A program made the translations under genes and the position numbers. A stretch of 64,000 nucleotides of DNA, taken from positions 434,001 to 498,000 of the forward strand of contig NZ_JACRST010000001.1 in the NCBI RefSeq assembly GCF_014384885.1. Direction: 5' to 3'. Below the pieces are notes generated by a model that saw only the letters and a program-made list of their open reading frames with translations, made no database searches and had not been told where the DNA came from. The stretch comes from Ligaoa zhengdingensis (GTDB taxonomy: Bacteria; Bacillota; Clostridia; Oscillospirales; Ruminococcaceae). Below are positions 1 through 9,416 of this stretch, piece after piece (positions within the stretch are counted from its first letter, which is position 1; every line of letters begins with the position of its first letter).

Positions 1-1116
1 CGGCTGGAGGAGGTGCGTGTGCTGCAAAAGGCGTCCGGCCAGTCGCCCCACTACGACGGGCATTGCCGTGACCTCTCCAAGGAGGAGGTGCAGGCGCGCC
101 TCGATGCGGGCGAACCCTACGTCATCCGCCAGAAGATGCCCAAGACCGGCACCACCACCTTCCACGATGAAATCTTCGGCGACATTACGGTGGAAAACGA
201 GACGCTGGACGACCAAATCCTCATCAAAGCAGACGGGATGCCCACCTACAACTTTGCCAACGTGGTGGACGACCACCTGATGGGCATCACCCACGTCATC
301 CGCGGCAACGAGTACCTCTCCAGCACCCCCAAGTACAACCTGCTCTACCAGGCGTTCGACTGGGAGATTCCCGTCTATATCCACTGCCCTCCGGTGATGA
401 AGGACAGCACCCATAAGCTCTCCAAGCGCAACGGCGACGCCTCCTATGAGGATTTGATCGCGCAGGGCTACCTGAAGGACGCAGTGCTCAACTATATCGC
501 CCTGCTCGGCTGGAGCCCCAAGGGCGACCGCGAGATTTTCACCCTGCCCGAACTGATCGAGGAGTGGGACCCCGCCGGTATCTCCAAGTCCCCCGCGATC
601 TTTGACACACAAAAGTTGCGCTACATCAACGGCGAATATATCAAGGCAATGCCGCTGGAACAGTTCCATGAAATCGCGCTTCCCTGGGTGCGCAAGGCGG
701 TGCAGTCGGAAGTCGACACCATGTTGATCGCGCAGATGCTCCAGCCCCGCACCGAGGTGTTGTGTGAAATTCCCGAACAGCTCGCCTTTATCGACGCGCT
801 GCCCGATTACGACAACGCCCTGTATGTGCACAAAAAGATGAAAACCAACGAGGAAAACTCGCTGGAAAGCCTGAAGGCGGTGCTGCCCGTCCTGGAGGCG
901 CTGGACGACTACAGCGTCGAAGGGGTTCACGCGGCGCTGTTCGGCGTGATCGAACAGCTCGGCGTAAAAAATGGCCTGATCCTGTGGCCGGTGCGCGTCG
1001 CAGTATCCGGCAAACAGTTCACTCCCGGCGGCGGCGTGGAGATTTGCGCCCTGCTCGGCAAGGAGGAAAGCCTGCGCCGCATCCGCAAGGGCATCGAAAA
1101 GCTCACCAAAAATTAA
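1..1116 (+). CDS. gltX: Glutamyl-tRNA synthetase, 3' part (start outside window)
   Basis: Charges tRNA(Glu) with glutamate in the cytoplasm. The frame is open from base 1, so the real start lies upstream; about 370 codons of a usual 480-500 remain, and the HIGH half of the Rossmann domain is missing. Visible are a segment typical of the GluRS insertion (VIRQKMP, then GDITVEN), the ADGMPTYNFANVVDD stretch, and the KLSKR form of the KMSKS loop encoded at 415-429. The remainder is the helical anticodon-binding region. GluRS rather than GlnRS is favoured by the family pattern (LSKRNGD). It ends with TAA and is followed 14 bases later by a strong intrinsic terminator, so it is the last gene of its unit. 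Confidence 0.95.
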   Translation, partial: RLEEVRVLQKASGQSPHYDGHCRDLSKEEVQARLDAGEPYVIRQKMPKTGTTTFHDEIFGDITVENETLDDQILIKADGMPTYNFANVVDDHLMGITHVIRGNEYLSSTPKYNLLYQAFDWEIPVYIHCPPVMKDSTHKLSKRNGDASYEDLIAQGYLKDAVLNYIALLGWSPKGDREIFTLPELIEEWDPAGISKSPAIFDTQKLRYINGEYIKAMPLEQFHEIALPWVRKAVQSEVDTMLIAQMLQPRTEVLCEIPEQLAFIDALPDYDNALYVHKKMKTNEENSLESLKAVLPVLEALDDYSVEGVHAALFGVIEQLGVKNGLILWPVRVAVSGKQFTPGGGVEICALLGKEESLRRIRKGIEKLTKN

Positions 1117-1130
1117 TCATAATGAAAAGC

Positions 1131-1169
1131 GAGGGATACCGCCCATTGAAAAGCGGTATCCCTCTTTTT
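1131..1169 (+). terminator. Intrinsic terminator of gltX
   Basis: A perfect 12-bp stem (1131-1142 with 1153-1164) with a 10-nt loop is followed directly by five T residues. It separates gltX from the convergent ABC transporter operon. Confidence 0.93.
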
Positions 1170-1232
1170 GTCCCCGCGGGGCTTCAAATGGAAGCCTTGC
1201 CCAGAACCGGCCACCTCTGGGCGGCTTTGCTT

Positions 1233-1847
1233 TTATCGCCTTTGAAGATATTGCCGCAGCCCCACCGCCGCAGCGAGCGCCGCAGTGCCGAGCCCAAACA
1301 GCAGCAGCTTGTTGTCCCCGCCCCCCTGCATCATTGAAAACAGCGAGAAGCGGCCGAAATCCCCCATGAGGTTGAGCGCATAATAACAGATCGGCACCAT
1401 ATAACCGACGGCGATATTCCCGCCCGTCGCTGCGCTCAACAACCCGAGACCGCCGAGGAACACCGCGTTTGACACAGCCCCGAACCAATGGCCGATCCCC
1501 ACGGCGCAGGCGTTCCCCCGCATCAGCAGGACAAAGCCGCCTGACAGCGCAGCCGTCAGCAGAAGGGAAAGCAGCGCGCGCAGCAGGCATACCGCCGGAT
1601 AAGGGGTGCTGCGCGAGGCCACCGCTGCCCAGACGCCCGCCTCCTGTTCCGGCTGGAGGATGGGGGAAAACAGGATCACCCCCAGAAAGGAGAGACCCAG
1701 CTCGAGCGGGACGGCAGCCGCCTGCGCATCCAGCGCTGCGATTCCAAACACCGCCGGCAGCAGCAGGAGCAGCCCTGAGGCGATCAGCAGATGGGGCATC
1801 AGGCTATGCCTTAGGGTCGCGCTTATCAAATCGAGGTAACGATACAT
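1233..1847 (-). CDS. ABC-2 type transporter, small permease subunit
   Basis: A 204-residue integral membrane protein with about six hydrophobic segments and almost no soluble part; the last residues are basic (QYLQRR). It has no recognisable signature beyond this topology. It is the third gene of a minus-strand operon: its ATG lies 44 bases inside the end of the larger permease gene and has its own AGGAGGGG site, so the two are translationally coupled. With the ATPase and the larger permease it probably forms one export complex. The substrate cannot be read from the sequence. Confidence 0.75.
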   Translation of the reverse strand: MYRYLDLISATLRHSLMPHLLIASGLLLLLPAVFGIAALDAQAAAVPLELGLSFLGVILFSPILQPEQEAGVWAAVASRSTPYPAVCLLRALLSLLLTAALSGGFVLLMRGNACAVGIGHWFGAVSNAVFLGGLGLLSAATGGNIAVGYMVPICYYALNLMGDFGRFSLFSMMQGGGDNKLLLFGLGTAALAAAVGLRQYLQRR

Positions 1848-3102
1848 CGAGCTTTCCCCTCCTTTTTCCCTCCAATACCGCGATGGTCAGCCCGACCAAA
1901 ATGAGTGCAATCAGCGCGATTGCTGCGCGGTTCCGCACCAGCTCGCCGAAATGGTCGAGATAGACCTGCGTTGCGCCCAGGCTGTTGTGACGCGGGCTCA
2001 GCCGTCCGGCGTAGTTCCCAGTCAATCCGCCGGGGAGGCCGCCGTTCAGGTCGAGAAACCACCAGATCAATTGCACCGCCACGCCCGCCGGGGTGCCGGT
2101 CAGCGTGGTGAAGAACAGCCCCACCGATATCGCGGCCATTGCGGTGGGAAGCAACCAGGCGAGGATGTATTTGGGGTAGGCCAACAGGTCGACCGAGGCC
2201 GCGCCGTAGGCCTCGATATGCAACCCGGTGAGAACCGCCCCCATGAGCAGCGCGGGCAGCAGCGACAAAGTGACCAGCGCCGCAAACCGCGCCAGCACCA
2301 GATGCACCGAAGAGGCCTCCCGGACATAAATCGCCGGGCGGATCTCACGGGTATCCCGCATGGCGAAGCCCACCGAGAGAAACACCGGAAGCAGCCCCAT
2401 CATACATCCCATATAGTCGCTGAACAGCCGCGCATGGGCCCCCGTGAACCGGTCGTGCGACACAATCAGCCTGTAATCCGCCACGGCCTCCTCGTAGGTT
2501 CTGGGGATCATGCCAAAGCTGCTGGACAGGGATTCAGCAGCATAGCTCGAACCGCCGCCCACCAAGCGGTCGACCTCCCCCATCAGCTCCTGGAAGCGAT
2601 CCCAGGTGACGCCTTGTGCGAGGGAGACAATGGGCTCGCCCCAGCTCATAGACGCCGCCTCCGGCGGGAGGATCACCACCTCGCCGTCCTCGTCGGGTAC
2701 GAGCTCATCGCCCCGATATGGGAAGGTCATCCCCTGGGAGGAAGCATCAGTCCCTGCCTTCAAGAGTTCATCAGCGGGTTTCCCGGTGAGCTCCGAGAGG
2801 ATGCCCGCCATCTGAACCCGCTTTTTTTCCTTGAGGCGCACCGTCTTGATGAATCCATGCGGATAGGTGGTATAATCATTGGCGGAAAATTCCCCGTAGA
2901 GGGACTCGAGCGCCTCCGGCATGATGAGGTCGGGATTGCCCGACGCCTTGCCGCCGTAACTGCCGCCGGGACGCGGCTCCTGGAGCGGCTGCGAAGGGGG
3001 CAGCACGTCCTGAGACACGGCAAAAATTACAAAGACAGCCGCCATCACCACCCAGGTGAGGGAGAACAGGATGCGCCTGCATTCGGCGAGGTAAAGCCTC
3101 AT
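1804..3102 (-). CDS. ABC-2 type transporter permease with large extracytoplasmic domain
   Basis: A 432-residue membrane protein with ABC-2 topology: one N-terminal membrane helix (about residues 11-29), a loop of roughly 200 residues expected outside the membrane, then five more helices. Such large loops occur in exporters of the NatB/YhgE-like groups, but I cannot assign a substrate. The start ATG overlaps the stop of the upstream ATPase gene (ATGA) and is preceded by GGGGGAG. The 3' end overlaps the small permease gene. The gene order ATPase-permease-permease supports a single exporter. Confidence 0.8.
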   Translation of the reverse strand: MRLYLAECRRILFSLTWVVMAAVFVIFAVSQDVLPPSQPLQEPRPGGSYGGKASGNPDLIMPEALESLYGEFSANDYTTYPHGFIKTVRLKEKKRVQMAGILSELTGKPADELLKAGTDASSQGMTFPYRGDELVPDEDGEVVILPPEAASMSWGEPIVSLAQGVTWDRFQELMGEVDRLVGGGSSYAAESLSSSFGMIPRTYEEAVADYRLIVSHDRFTGAHARLFSDYMGCMMGLLPVFLSVGFAMRDTREIRPAIYVREASSVHLVLARFAALVTLSLLPALLMGAVLTGLHIEAYGAASVDLLAYPKYILAWLLPTAMAAISVGLFFTTLTGTPAGVAVQLIWWFLDLNGGLPGGLTGNYAGRLSPRHNSLGATQVYLDHFGELVRNRAAIALIALILVGLTIAVLEGKRRGKLDVSLPRFDKRDPKA

Positions 3103-3995
3103 GCCCGCTCCCCCCTCTCCCCGGATTGCGCCCCGCTCAGACAGAGCAGGTAGGCGTCCTCGACGCGCGGGGATTCCAGCCGCCCGATGCCGGGGTCCCC
3201 CTCCGGCGCCACAAACCGCACGGTGGCTGTCCGCGGTCCGGCGACCGTGGTGGTGACCTCATACCGCTTGCGAAAACCGGCCAGCTCCCGCTGGGGCAGT
3301 TCGATCGAATAGACCTTCCCCTCGGCCTCAGCGAGCAGCTCCGCCACCGTGCCGCCGAACAGCAGCCTGCCCCGGTCGAGGATTGCGATGTTCTCACAGG
3401 TGGCCTCGATGTCCCCCACAATATGGGTGGAGAGCAGCACCGTCTTTTCCTGCGCCACCTCGCACAGCAGATTGCGAAAGCGCACCCGCTCCTCCGGGTC
3501 CAAGCCGGCTGTGGGCTCGTCCACGATCAGCACCTTGGGGTCGTGCAGCAGCGCCTGCGCGATCCCAAGCCGCTGCCGCATCCCGCCCGACAGCGCCCGC
3601 ACCCGCTTGCGGGCCTGGCCCGTCAAGTTGACCCGCTCCAATAACAGCGAAACACGCTCCCTCCGTTTACTGCGGCTCATGCCGGAGAGCAGGCCGAGGT
3701 AGTCGAGCGCTTCGGCCACCGTCATCGAGCCGTACATCGCAAAGTCCTGCGGCAGGTAGCCGATCATGCGGCGCACCTCGCGGGCCCGCTCCACCGGCAC
3801 GCCGCACACCGTCACGCTGCCGCTCTGCTTTTGCAGCAAAGTGGAGATGGTCTTCATCAGGGTGGTCTTGCCCGCGCCGTTGCGCCCCAATAGGCCGAAC
3901 ATCCCATGTGGGATGCTCAGGGTGAGGTGGTCAAGCGCGCGCTTTTCCCCGTAGCGCTTGGAAAGGTCGCGGATTGTAATCGCTTGTTCGGACAT
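3099..3995 (-). CDS. ABC transporter ATP-binding protein
   Basis: A 298-residue nucleotide-binding subunit that drives the two downstream permeases. Walker A (GRNGAGKTT, near residue 37), Q-loop (YLPQDF), signature (LSGGMRQR), Walker B (VLIVDEPT) and H-loop (LLSTH) are all intact. The C-terminal 80 residues form an extension after the core domain, as in multidrug/antibiotic-type exporters. The first gene of the operon; its ribosome binding site (GGGAGAG) lies in the 3' arm of a hairpin that also looks like a terminator (see 4003-4034), which suggests conditional expression. Confidence 0.92.
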   Translation of the reverse strand: MSEQAITIRDLSKRYGEKRALDHLTLSIPHGMFGLLGRNGAGKTTLMKTISTLLQKQSGSVTVCGVPVERAREVRRMIGYLPQDFAMYGSMTVAEALDYLGLLSGMSRSKRRERVSLLLERVNLTGQARKRVRALSGGMRQRLGIAQALLHDPKVLIVDEPTAGLDPEERVRFRNLLCEVAQEKTVLLSTHIVGDIEATCENIAILDRGRLLFGGTVAELLAEAEGKVYSIELPQRELAGFRKRYEVTTTVAGPRTATVRFVAPEGDPGIGRLESPRVEDAYLLCLSGAQSGERGERA

Positions 3996-4002
3996 AAAAA
4001 AT

Positions 4003-4034
4003 CACTCTCCCGAAATTTGACTTCCAGGAGAGTG
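4003..4034 (-). terminator. Hairpin with T-run overlapping the RBS of the ABC ATPase gene
   Basis: Eight perfect pairs (CACTCTCC at 4003-4010 with GGAGAGTG at 4027-4034). Read on the minus strand, the 3' arm GGGAGAGTG is followed by ATTTTTT and then the ATG of the ABC ATPase. The same bases can thus act as a terminator for fbp and as a sequestered ribosome binding site. Confidence 0.6.
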
Positions 4035-4055
4035 TAACAGGTAAAAATAAACTTT

Positions 4056-6056
4056 TTATCTACGCCCGGGAGATTTTTTTGCGGTCTCCTTGATGATGCC
4101 GCAGCGGTAGGCCTCCAGCAGCATCCGCAGGCCCTGGATATTCTCCTGAATCCCCTGGCCCTCGTCGGCCTCCCCCACCTTGATGCGGTTTTCCATCGTC
4201 TCAAAGATCACCGAGGTGGATAGGATGTCCCGGTTGTTGCGGATCGCGTCCCGCGCGCCGTCAAACGGGGCGTGGGAGATGATGCGGATGCCGTGGGAGT
4301 TGTAGACCAACGTATAGCCCGCGATACCCGTGACCGGCTGGTAAGCGCGGCAAAAGCCGCCGTCGATCACGATGAGCCTTCCGTTCGCCTTCACTGGGGT
4401 CTCGCCGTCCTTGCTGCGCACCGGCACATGGCCGTTGATGATGTGGGCATGCGGATGATCCAGCCCAAATTCGCGCAGGATGCGCACACAGGTCTCCTCT
4501 TCGGCGGTAAAATGATAGTATGGGTTCTTTTCCTCCGCCCACAGGGACGGATCATCCACCAGCAGGCGCTCGAAGGTGGTGATTTTGTCGCGACCGAACA
4601 GCGGCGAATTGCGGCCGCACCACAGGAACCACAAAAAATCCTTGCCGCGCAGCCGCTCGCGCGAATGGGGCGGCGCGTTGTAGCCCTGCCGGGCGAGCTG
4701 TTCGGTGTAATCGAGGAAAGCCCGGCCGGAGAGTCGCTTCCCCTCGCAGTCGAACTGCTGAAAGGAACCGTCCCTGTCCAACGGAATGCAGCCGTGAAAC
4801 AGCAGGTTGTGGTTGCAGCACTTGTACATCCCGCCCTTGGAATAGAGGAACTGCACGTGCCGTTGTAGCTTTTCGCTGTGTAAAAAGGAAAATTTGAGCT
4901 GCTCCATCAACAGCGTCTCTTCGTCGGTGAGCTGGTAGGGGTTCTGCGGGTCCACTGTGGCAAAATCGCAGTCCTTGAGCGGATAATCCCGGTCGCCGAT
5001 GCGCACCGTCCGGCGCTGGTAGTCGATCTTATCGAGCAGCAGGCGGTCCTCCATCTGAAAGCTGGGGTTGCGCAGGATAATCTGACCCTCGAGCTTGAAC
5101 AGGATCACCGCGATCGCTTTGTGCATACACGCCACCAGGCGGACATCCTTCGGGTTGTAGTAGCGCGACTCCAGGAGCTTGGGCAGGAAGCAGGAGACAT
5201 CCTTCGTGCCATAGGTCTCAGCTGCGAACAGCGCCAGCGGCCGCAGATTGATGCCGTAACCGATCTCGACCACCTCCAGGTTGTGATAGGTGATCGAGTT
5301 GTTGAGCACATTGGCGATGCAGGTGCGGCTGCCCGCCGCCGCGCCCATCCAGAGGATATCGTGGTTGCCCCACTGGATATCGACACAGTGGTGCTCCATC
5401 AGCGAATCCATCACAATATCTGCACGCGGCCCCCGGTCGAAGATATCCCCCACGATGTGCAGCCGGTCCACCACCAGCCGTTTGATGGTGTTGCTCAGCG
5501 CCAGAATGAACTCGTCGGCACGCTCGATATCGATGATGGTGGAGATGATGTTCTCGTAGTAGGTCTCTTTATTGAGCTCGTCATAATTGGTGTGCAGCAG
5601 CTCGTCGATGATGTATTCAAAGTCGCACGGCAGGGCCTTGCGCACCTTGCTGCGGGTGTATTTGGAGCCCACCAGGCGGCAAACCTCGATCAGGCGGTTG
5701 AGGGTGATGCGGTACCACTCCTCCAGGTCGCCGGTGCTTTCCTTGAGCTCCTTGAGTTTTTCTTCGGGGTAATAGATCAGGGTGGCGAGCACCGCGCGCT
5801 CCTGGGCGGGCAGCGTCTTGGAAAACAGGATGTCCACCTTCTCGCGGATCACCCCCGAGGCGTTGCTGAGGATGTGGTTGAACGCCTCGTACTCCCCGTG
5901 CAAATCGGACATGAAGTGCTCGGTGCCCTTGGGCAGATTCAAAATTGCTTGCAGGTTGATAATCTCGGTGCAGGCCGCCTGCACATTGGGGTACTGGACG
6001 GAGAGCGCCTTGAGGTAGCGCAAATTTTCCATGATTTCCGGTTGGCTGTACTGCAT
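4056..6056 (-). CDS. fbp: Fructose-1,6-bisphosphatase, class III
   Basis: Hydrolyses fructose 1,6-bisphosphate to fructose 6-phosphate in gluconeogenesis. This is the Firmicutes-type enzyme, built on a metallophosphoesterase fold and unrelated to class I and II enzymes. Metal-binding motifs are visible: SDLHGEY, GDIFDRGPRAD and WGNHDILWMG. From the ATG at 6056 (with GAAAGGGG 12 bases upstream) the protein is 666 residues, the normal length for this family; the frame extends 30 codons further upstream but that part looks non-coding. It pairs functionally with the class II aldolase gene at 60.7 kb. Confidence 0.96.
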   Translation of the reverse strand: MQYSQPEIMENLRYLKALSVQYPNVQAACTEIINLQAILNLPKGTEHFMSDLHGEYEAFNHILSNASGVIREKVDILFSKTLPAQERAVLATLIYYPEEKLKELKESTGDLEEWYRITLNRLIEVCRLVGSKYTRSKVRKALPCDFEYIIDELLHTNYDELNKETYYENIISTIIDIERADEFILALSNTIKRLVVDRLHIVGDIFDRGPRADIVMDSLMEHHCVDIQWGNHDILWMGAAAGSRTCIANVLNNSITYHNLEVVEIGYGINLRPLALFAAETYGTKDVSCFLPKLLESRYYNPKDVRLVACMHKAIAVILFKLEGQIILRNPSFQMEDRLLLDKIDYQRRTVRIGDRDYPLKDCDFATVDPQNPYQLTDEETLLMEQLKFSFLHSEKLQRHVQFLYSKGGMYKCCNHNLLFHGCIPLDRDGSFQQFDCEGKRLSGRAFLDYTEQLARQGYNAPPHSRERLRGKDFLWFLWCGRNSPLFGRDKITTFERLLVDDPSLWAEEKNPYYHFTAEEETCVRILREFGLDHPHAHIINGHVPVRSKDGETPVKANGRLIVIDGGFCRAYQPVTGIAGYTLVYNSHGIRIISHAPFDGARDAIRNNRDILSTSVIFETMENRIKVGEADEGQGIQENIQGLRMLLEAYRCGIIKETAKKSPGRR

Positions 6057-6146
6057 CGCCTGATGATTCCCCTTTCTTGTTGTCCGGTGGTGATAGCAAA
6101 CAAGGCAGCAGCCGTGGCGGCAACTGCCTTGCTGATGGAATGACAA

Positions 6147-7007
6147 TTACATCGAGGTCTGCCCATAAAACGGAGGGACCGGCGGGTTAAAGTCGGGCAG
6201 TTCATCGGGGCCGGAAAAGCCCATGGCAAACGCCTTGGCGCGCATCAGTGCATATAGCTCCGCAAAGGTTGCCATTTGATAAGGAATGACAAACAGGGTG
6301 CCGATGCCGCACAGCAGCAGGCCCAGCAGCTCCCATCCGATGAAGGACAGGCCCAACACGAAGATGTTCATCTTTTCCCCGTCGGTCATCGCCTTGGTGA
6401 GCTGGAAATACCGCCTGGTCTCCAGATGGGGATTTTCCGCCAGCAGGTACGGGATCATAAAATATTCATACGATTTGACGAAACCGGGGATCATCAGCAG
6501 CATCGAGAGGAACAACAGGAAAAAGAAACTGCCGTTGTAGACCAGGATGGGATTGCTGACCGCCAAAAACGCCAGCAAAATGACCCCCGGGAGAAACAGC
6601 ATCATCGTCCACAGCAAAACCTTCAAGGTCATAACCGCCATGACCTTGACAACCTTCCAATAGCGGCCGCCGGTAAACCCATAGAACAGGGTGGAAAAGT
6701 CGCTCTTGAAGTTGCGGCTCTCCATAAAGTAGCGCAGCATCCCCACTGCCAGCGGGTTCATCACCAAAAAGGACACAGCGAGGGAAACCACCGCCAAAGC
6801 AATGGCCGCGATGAGAATCCCCATCAGCACCGCAGGCGGCAGATTAGCGCCGGTTTCGCCAAAATTCACCGTAAGATTGATCAGATAGCTGCCGCTGCCG
6901 ATAAAGCCTGCAATCGCCTGATACACCAGGCAGACCGCAAACGCCATCCAGTAAAACCGCGAAAGCGCGGCCTTCGCATTCGTCTTGAGCTCCGCTCTCG
7001 TCCACAT
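6147..7007 (-). CDS. DUF975 family integral membrane protein
   Basis: A 286-residue membrane protein that begins with the family's typical MWTRAELKTNAKAAL motif and has about six hydrophobic segments. Function is unknown for the family. The ATG at 7007 has GGAGG seven bases upstream; a longer frame reading from 7124 crosses the promoter and is rejected. Its promoter is TTTACA-17-TATAAT at 7060-7088. A second DUF975-like gene lies at 18.4 kb. Confidence 0.88.
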   Translation of the reverse strand: MWTRAELKTNAKAALSRFYWMAFAVCLVYQAIAGFIGSGSYLINLTVNFGETGANLPPAVLMGILIAAIALAVVSLAVSFLVMNPLAVGMLRYFMESRNFKSDFSTLFYGFTGGRYWKVVKVMAVMTLKVLLWTMMLFLPGVILLAFLAVSNPILVYNGSFFFLLFLSMLLMIPGFVKSYEYFMIPYLLAENPHLETRRYFQLTKAMTDGEKMNIFVLGLSFIGWELLGLLLCGIGTLFVIPYQMATFAELYALMRAKAFAMGFSGPDELPDFNPPVPPFYGQTSM

Positions 7008-7059
7008 AATCTTTCCTCCATTCCAACCTGCGCACCTCTTGCCGCAGGACATTACTTTT

Positions 7060-7088
7060 ATTATAGCTTTTTTGCCGGGAAATGTAAA
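7060..7088 (-). promoter_or_regulatory. Sigma-A promoter of the DUF975 gene
   Basis: TTTACA (7083-7088), 17-base spacer, TATAAT (7060-7065), 52 bases before the start codon. Divergent from the promoter of the aminotransferase gene. Confidence 0.85.
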
Positions 7089-7138
7089 TCGACTTGCCGG
7101 CGAAATATCCGCGAATAGTTCCAATATTTCTCCAATCG

Positions 7139-7147
7139 TGATATAAT
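7139..7147 (+). promoter_or_regulatory. Extended -10 promoter of aminotransferase-trpS
   Basis: TGATATAAT is a perfect extended -10 element 37 bases before the GTG start; the -35 region (TTCCAA at 7119-7124) is weak, as expected for this promoter type. Confidence 0.75.
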
Positions 7148-7183
7148 AATTTCAATGTGGTTATTTCAAAGGGGGACATTTTT

Positions 7184-8371
7184 GTGAACTATCTTTTTTC
7201 CGACCGGATCAGCGCGCTCAAGCCGTCCGCGATCCGTGAGATTCTCAAGGCGACGGCCGACCCCTCGGTGATCTCGTTCGCCGCAGGGAACCCCGCGCCT
7301 GAGGCGTTTCCTGTGGAGGAGATTCGCCGCATCACCGATGATATTCTGACGGAAAACCCGATCGGGGCGCTCCAATATTCGGTCACCGAGGGTTATCCCG
7401 CGTTTCTCGCGGCCCTGGCCGACATGCTCCACAGCCGCTACCATAGCGGCAACGAGAACGACGGCATTCTTGCGGTGTCCGGCGCGCAGCAGGGCATCGA
7501 TCTGGCGATCCGAAGCCTGGTCAACGAGGGGGATACCATCCTCTGCGAGAACCCCAGCTTCATCGGTTCGCTCAACTGCTTCCGCAGCTACCGCGCCAAC
7601 CTGGTTGGGGTGGACCTCGAGCCGGACGGCCTTTCGCTCGAGCAGCTCGAGGCGGCGCTCAAGGCCAATCCCCGCGCGCGTCTGATCTACCTGATCCCCA
7701 ACTTTCAGAATCCGTCCGGCATCACCATGAGCCTCGCCAAGCGCAAGGCCGTATACGAGCTGGCCGGGCGCTACAACGTGTTGATCCTGGAGGACAACCC
7801 CTACGGCGACCTGCGCTTTGCGGGAGAAGCGATCCCCACCATCAAATCGATGGACACCGACAACCGCGTCATCTACTGCGGCAGCTTCTCCAAAATCCTC
7901 TCGCCCGGCCTGCGCGTGGGCTACGTCTGCGCGCACAAGTCGATTCTCGGGAAGATGACGGTGGCCAAACAGTGCAACGACGTACATACCAACATCCTCG
8001 CACAGCTCATCTGCCACAAATTTATCACCGAATGCGATCTGGATGCGCACATTCAGAAGCTGCAAAACATCTACCGCGGCAAGAGCAAGCTGATGATGGA
8101 CAGCATCGACGCCTATTTCAGCCCCGCGGTGACCCGTACCAGCCCGGAGGGCGGCCTGTTCCTGTGGTGCACTCTGCCTGAGGGCAGCGACATGATGGCG
8201 TTCTGCACGGCCGCCGCGCAAAATAAGGTCGCAGTGGTGCCCGGCTCCGCCTTCACTGCGGAGGAAGGTGCGCCAACCCTGTCCTTCCGCCTCAACTACT
8301 CCACTCCCACCGACGACAAGATCGTGGAGGGGTGCCAAATTCTCGGCAAATTGACAAAGGAGCTTTTCTGA
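7184..8371 (+). CDS. PLP-dependent aminotransferase, class I/II (2-aminoadipate aminotransferase-like)
   Basis: A 395-residue fold-type I aminotransferase. Visible are the cofactor-pocket segment SGAQQGID, the PNFQNPSG loop, LEDNPYGDLRF (Asp and Tyr contacting PLP), and the Schiff-base lysine in SFSKIL (about residue 237), followed by GLRVGYV. The pattern resembles the group that includes 2-aminoadipate/aromatic aminotransferases and the catalytic domain of MocR proteins, but there is no N-terminal DNA-binding domain. The GTG start at 7184 has AAAGGGGG eight bases upstream. The stop overlaps the trpS start, so the pair is coupled; the substrate could be an aromatic or branched-chain 2-oxo acid. 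Confidence 0.88.
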   Translation: MNYLFSDRISALKPSAIREILKATADPSVISFAAGNPAPEAFPVEEIRRITDDILTENPIGALQYSVTEGYPAFLAALADMLHSRYHSGNENDGILAVSGAQQGIDLAIRSLVNEGDTILCENPSFIGSLNCFRSYRANLVGVDLEPDGLSLEQLEAALKANPRARLIYLIPNFQNPSGITMSLAKRKAVYELAGRYNVLILEDNPYGDLRFAGEAIPTIKSMDTDNRVIYCGSFSKILSPGLRVGYVCAHKSILGKMTVAKQCNDVHTNILAQLICHKFITECDLDAHIQKLQNIYRGKSKLMMDSIDAYFSPAVTRTSPEGGLFLWCTLPEGSDMMAFCTAAAQNKVAVVPGSAFTAEEGAPTLSFRLNYSTPTDDKIVEGCQILGKLTKELF

Positions 8372-9399
8372 TGGAAGATACGAAAAACGTCGCGCAGCCC
8401 GAGCGCAAAAAGGTGATCTTCTCGGGCATCCAGCCCACCGGCGTGATGACGCTGGGCAACTACCTAGGAGCTGTAAAAAACTGGGTGCAGCTCCAGGAGG
8501 ATTACAACTGCATCTACTGCATCGTCAATATGCACGCGATCACCGTGCGGCAGGACCCCAAGGCGCTGCGGCAGAACACCCTGGAGGCCTACGCCCTGCT
8601 GCTCGCCTGCGGCATCGACCCGGAAAAGAGTATCGCTTTCATCCAGAGCCATGTCACCACCCACGCGGAGCTCAACTGGGTGCTCGCTTGCAGCACCCAG
8701 TTCGGCGAGCTCTCGCGCATGACCCAGTTTAAGGACAAGGCCAAGCGTTACCCCGAAAATGTCAACGCCGGCCTGTTTACCTACCCGGTGCTGATGGTGG
8801 CTGACATCCTGCTGTATCAGGCGCATCTGGTGCCGGTCGGCATCGACCAGAAGCAGCACCTCGAGCTCACCCGCGATGTGGCGGCCCGCTTCAACAACGC
8901 TTATGGCAACACCTTCGTCATCCCTGAGCCGTATATCCCCGACCAGGCGCATGGAGCGAAGATTATGTCGCTGGCTGATCCCACCAAAAAGATGTCCAAA
9001 TCGGACGACAACGCCAACGCCTTCATCTCGATTCTCGATAAACCCGAGGTGATTGTGAAAAAGTTTAAGCGCGCAGTCACCGATTCGGAGGCTGAAGTCT
9101 GCTACCGCGAAGGCAAGGACGGAATCAATAACCTGATGACCATCTACTCGGCTGTGACCGGCGCGGACTTTGCCGCCATCGAGCGCGAGTTCTCCGGCCG
9201 CGGCTACGGCGATTTCAAGACAGCCGTGGGCGAGGCAGTTGCCGAACACCTGCGCCCGGTGCGGGAAAACTTTGACCGCCTGATGGCCGACAAGGCTTAC
9301 CTCGAGAGCTGCTACAAGCGCGGAGCCGAGATGGCGGAATGCATCAGCCGCCGCACCATGGATAAGGTCTACAAAAAGATCGGCTTTCTGCCGAAATAA
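8371..9399 (+). CDS. trpS: Tryptophanyl-tRNA synthetase
   Basis: Charges tRNA(Trp) with tryptophan. At 342 residues it has the usual bacterial length. The HIGH-equivalent motif is TLGNYLG (about residues 27-33), the Thr-for-His form common in Firmicutes, and KMSKS is intact (KKMSKSDDN, about residue 205). The ATG overlaps the stop of the aminotransferase gene (TGATG) and follows AAAGGAG. No T-box leader is seen in front of trpS itself. Confidence 0.97.
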   Translation: MEDTKNVAQPERKKVIFSGIQPTGVMTLGNYLGAVKNWVQLQEDYNCIYCIVNMHAITVRQDPKALRQNTLEAYALLLACGIDPEKSIAFIQSHVTTHAELNWVLACSTQFGELSRMTQFKDKAKRYPENVNAGLFTYPVLMVADILLYQAHLVPVGIDQKQHLELTRDVAARFNNAYGNTFVIPEPYIPDQAHGAKIMSLADPTKKMSKSDDNANAFISILDKPEVIVKKFKRAVTDSEAEVCYREGKDGINNLMTIYSAVTGADFAAIEREFSGRGYGDFKTAVGEAVAEHLRPVRENFDRLMADKAYLESCYKRGAEMAECISRRTMDKVYKKIGFLPK

Positions 9400-9416
9400 G
9401 CTGCAAAAAACAGCGC

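Noticed and set aside
1117..1590. 157-codon minus-strand frame downstream of gltX
   Set aside because: Overlaps the small permease gene in another frame and reads through the gltX terminator.
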